A stretch of DNA of 64,000 nt from positions 124,001 to 188,000 of the forward strand of contig NZ_RCZD01000007.1 of the NCBI RefSeq assembly GCF_006438725.1, given 5' to 3'. The stretch is from Ewingella americana. Lineage in GTDB: Bacteria; Pseudomonadota; Gammaproteobacteria; Enterobacterales; Enterobacteriaceae. Shown in pieces: positions 61,892 to 64,000 of this stretch. A program made the position numbers and the translations under genes. The notes below the pieces were generated by a model. It had not been told where the DNA came from and did no database searches. It worked only from the letters and a program-made list of their open reading frames with translations. Numbering within the stretch: the first letter of the stretch is position 1; every line of letters starts with the position of its first letter.

Positions 61892-62542
61892 AGGGAACTC
61901 CTTTTGGGAAAGTGAGCAAATTGTAGTTTAAATTCAACATCAACACCTTGGGCTGCCGCCCAAACCCGCGTCAAGGCCCGCAATCGCTCGGGCCTTAACA
62001 ATCCGAGCTTTTTTAACTGCGCGCTACCGCTGGGACGAAGGACATATTCTGTAAATATCGTGGGTGGCGCAAAATCTTGCCGCTTCGCGGTACCTTCACT
62101 CGGTCTTCGAGCCACAGGTCTCGAAGCCGCTCCGTTCAGCAAGGTTTTTGAGCGCGCCATGTTGGTTTTTTTAAGTCAAAACAATAAGTCAAAAGCGGCG
62201 AAGTTGTGAATTAAAAAGCCAGGGCCGCATTCAAAAATGACGCCGAGGGAGCGGTGAGAAACAACGAGCGGGTGTATGCGAGTTGGTCCGAACCCGAACT
62301 GAGGGAACCGCGCAGCGGCGGCATTTTGCGGCTGTAACAGTGGTGACTGAAACACGGCCATCCCGATTCAGCGATAGCGCGGAGTAAAAAAGGCGGGGGG
62401 AATGCAAAGGGGGAAAGCACTTCCCCCTTTGCTCGGTTTCGGCGCGAAAGGCCATGCGAGAGCAATTATTGAAAAACCGAAATTTTCACCATTTCGGTTT
62501 TAAAAAGCCGCCATAGCTGCGGCCTCAACTAAACAACGAGTC
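61892..62542. other. 651-bp spacer with several perfect hairpins, no convincing gene
   Basis: Between ygfF and gcvP, short frames exist on the minus strand but show no family. Hairpins include TTGGGC-TGCC-GCCCAA (61948-61963), AAGGCCCG with CGGGCCTT (61973-61996), and the 12-bp arms GCAAAGGGGGAA / TTCCCCCTTTGC (62404-62432). The gcvP terminator probably lies here. The composition resembles decayed repeat DNA. Confidence 0.45.
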
Positions 62543-64000
62543 TTACTCATAATCCGAGATCGGTACACACGAACAGAACAAGTTTCTGTCACCATAGACG
62601 TCATCAAGACGCTTCACCGCCGGCCAGTATTTGTTATCACTGCCTGCCGGGAAGACCGCCAGTTCGCGGGTGTACGGGTGTAACCACTCGCTGACCAGCT
62701 CGGCCTGTACGTGCGGGGCGTTAACCAGCGGGTTGTCTTCCAGCGGCCATTCGCCTTTAGCGACGCGATCGATTTCAGCGCGGATTGCCAGCAGGGCATC
62801 GATAAAGCGGTCGATTTCTACTTTGCTCTCAGACTCCGTCGGTTCAACCATCAGCGTTCCCGCAACCGGGAATGACATGGTTGGCGCGTGGAAACCAAAG
62901 TCAATAAGACGCTTGGCGATATCCATTTCGGTAATACCGGTCGCTTCTTTCAGCGGACGGATATCCAGAATACATTCGTGCGCTACACGACCATCGCGGC
63001 CAGTGTACAGCACCGGATAGGCCTCTTTCAGACGGGTCGCAATGTAGTTGGCATTCAGAATTGCCACCTGACTGGCTTGTTTTAAACCTTCAGCCCCCAT
63101 CATGCGGATGTACATCCAGCTGATTGGCAGAATCGAGGCGCTGCCGAATGGCGCGGCGGATACCGCACCGTTTTGGGTCAGCACACCGTCAATTTGCACC
63201 ACGCTGTGGCCCGGAACAAACGGCGCCAGATGCGCTTTCACGCCGATAGGGCCCATGCCCGGACCGCCACCGCCGTGTGGGATACAGAAGGTTTTATGCA
63301 GGTTGAGGTGCGAAACATCCGCGCCGATGTAACCCGGCGTGGTGATCCCTACCTGCGCATTCATGTTGGCGCCGTCGAGATAAACCTGGCCGCCATACTG
63401 ATGCACTATTTGGCAAACTTCACGGATAGTCTCTTCGTAAACGCCGTGCGTTGACGGATAGGTCACCATGATGCAAGAGAGTTCATCACCCGCCTGCGCG
63501 GCTTTCTCACGCAAATCACTCAGATCGATGTTGCCCTGTTTGTCACAGGCCACCACCACCACGCTCATGCTCGCCATCTGGGCGGATGCCGGGTTAGTGC
63601 CGTGCGCAGAACTTGGGATCAGGCAGATATGGCGGCTGCTTTCGTTACGGCTTTCGTGGTAACGGCGGATAGCCAGCAGGCCCGCGTATTCACCCTGTGC
63701 ACCGGAGTTTGGCTGCATGCAAACGGCGTCATAACCGGTCAGTTGCACCAGCCATTGCGACAACTGCCCTATCATTTGCTGATAGCCGCCGGCCTGTTCA
63801 GTCGGGCAGAACGGGTGCAGATCAGCGAATTCCGGCCAGGTGATTGGCATCATCTCAGCGGCAGCGTTCAGTTTCATGGTGCAGGAACCCAGCGGGATCA
63901 TTGCCTGATTCAGCGCCAGATCCTTTCTCTCCAGACGGTGCATGTAGCGCATCATCTCGGTTTCACTGTGATACTGGTTAAATACCGGGTGGGTCAGAAT
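62543..64000 (-). CDS. gcvP: glycine dehydrogenase (decarboxylating), P protein, partial
   Basis: The C-terminal half (about 485 residues) of the ~957-residue PLP enzyme of the glycine cleavage system is present; the frame is open to the right edge. The PLP lysine is in [19 protein letters not shown]. The stretch [20 protein letters not shown] and the C-terminal motif [10 protein letters not shown] are typical. It decarboxylates glycine and passes the aminomethyl group to GcvH. gcvT and gcvH should lie further right. Confidence 0.97.
   Translation of the reverse strand: MLTHPVFNQYHSETEMMRYMHRLERKDLALNQAMIPLGSCTMKLNAAAEMMPITWPEFADLHPFCPTEQAGGYQQMIGQLSQWLVQLTGYDAVCMQPNSGAQGEYAGLLAIRRYHESRNESSRHICLIPSSAHGTNPASAQMASMSVVVVACDKQGNIDLSDLREKAAQAGDELSCIMVTYPSTHGVYEETIREVCQIVHQYGGQVYLDGANMNAQVGITTPGYIGADVSHLNLHKTFCIPHGGGGPGMGPIGVKAHLAPFVPGHSVVQIDGVLTQNGAVSAAPFGSASILPISWMYIRMMGAEGLKQASQVAILNANYIATRLKEAYPVLYTGRDGRVAHECILDIRPLKEATGITEMDIAKRLIDFGFHAPTMSFPVAGTLMVEPTESESKVEIDRFIDALLAIRAEIDRVAKGEWPLEDNPLVNAPHVQAELVSEWLHPYTRELAVFPAGSDNKYWPAVKRLDDVYGDRNLFCSCVPISDYE

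Noticed and set aside
61888-62465. Several 60-90-residue minus-strand ORFs between ygfF and gcvP
   Set aside because: They overlap each other, have no ribosome sites and cover hairpin-forming DNA.
1-64000. CRISPR arrays, prophage genes or restriction-type defence islands
   Set aside because: No regularly spaced repeat-spacer pattern, cas, phage structural or methylase genes were seen; the dispersed repeats are irregularly spaced and separated by genes.

Overview
The window is chromosomal DNA of an enterobacterium, most likely a Rahnella/Serratia-type member of the Yersiniaceae. The run lysS-prfB-recJ-dsbC-xerD, fldB, cptA(ygfX)-sdhE, ygfZ, yqfA, then ygfF and gcvP, keeps the Escherichia coli order, and the proteins resemble but are not identical to those of E. 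coli. The genus is an inference; no rRNA or other strain marker is present.

The window has two unlike halves. Positions 1 to about 32.9 kb are a low-density accessory region. It holds many one- or two-gene modules made of a regulator plus an enzyme or exporter: MerR/SDR, LysR/amidohydrolase-YdcZ-SMP30, HxlR/SDR, AraC-chorismate mutase-LysE, MocR/NAT and LysR/MBL, with three LysE-type exporters in all. It also contains a MccF-type carboxypeptidase, a chemoreceptor, a beta-lactamase-fold protein and at least nine gene or IS remnants (alpha/beta-hydrolase, IS5, IS110, IS903, MmyB-type XRE regulator, AAA ATPase, zinc alcohol dehydrogenase, GntR, hexapeptide acyltransferase). Threaded through this half is a dispersed 60-75 bp palindromic repeat with ends GTCCGCTT / AAGCGGAC. 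I count 13 full or partial copies, and none in the other half. A tRNA-Gly(CCC) gene at 32937-33010 marks the junction, with its 3' end facing the accessory side.

Positions 33-64 kb are dense, mostly minus-strand core and metabolic DNA. A 1003-residue multidomain protein comes first, with a duplicated carbohydrate-binding-like N-terminal domain. The conserved lysS to yqfA block follows; prfB carries its programmed frameshift. Two transport operons are inserted between yqfA and ygfF. The first is a Ugp-type ABC importer with a GpdQ glycerophosphodiesterase encoded inside the operon (46.8-51.9 kb). It should import and hydrolyse glycerophosphodiesters. The second is a DeoR-regulated, CRP-site-bearing sugar operon (52.7-60.8 kb) with a binding protein, an ATPase, two permeases, an AlsE-like 3-epimerase, a ROK kinase and a ribokinase-type kinase. 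It probably imports and phosphorylates a rare hexose such as D-allose or D-allulose and epimerises the product to fructose 6-phosphate. The window ends inside gcvP.

The best candidates for undescribed biology are the dispersed repeat family, a structured RNA-like element at 52380-52568 with two hairpins sharing an identical loop and a complementary anti-loop, the 1003-residue protein beside the tRNA, and the composition of the two ABC operons.
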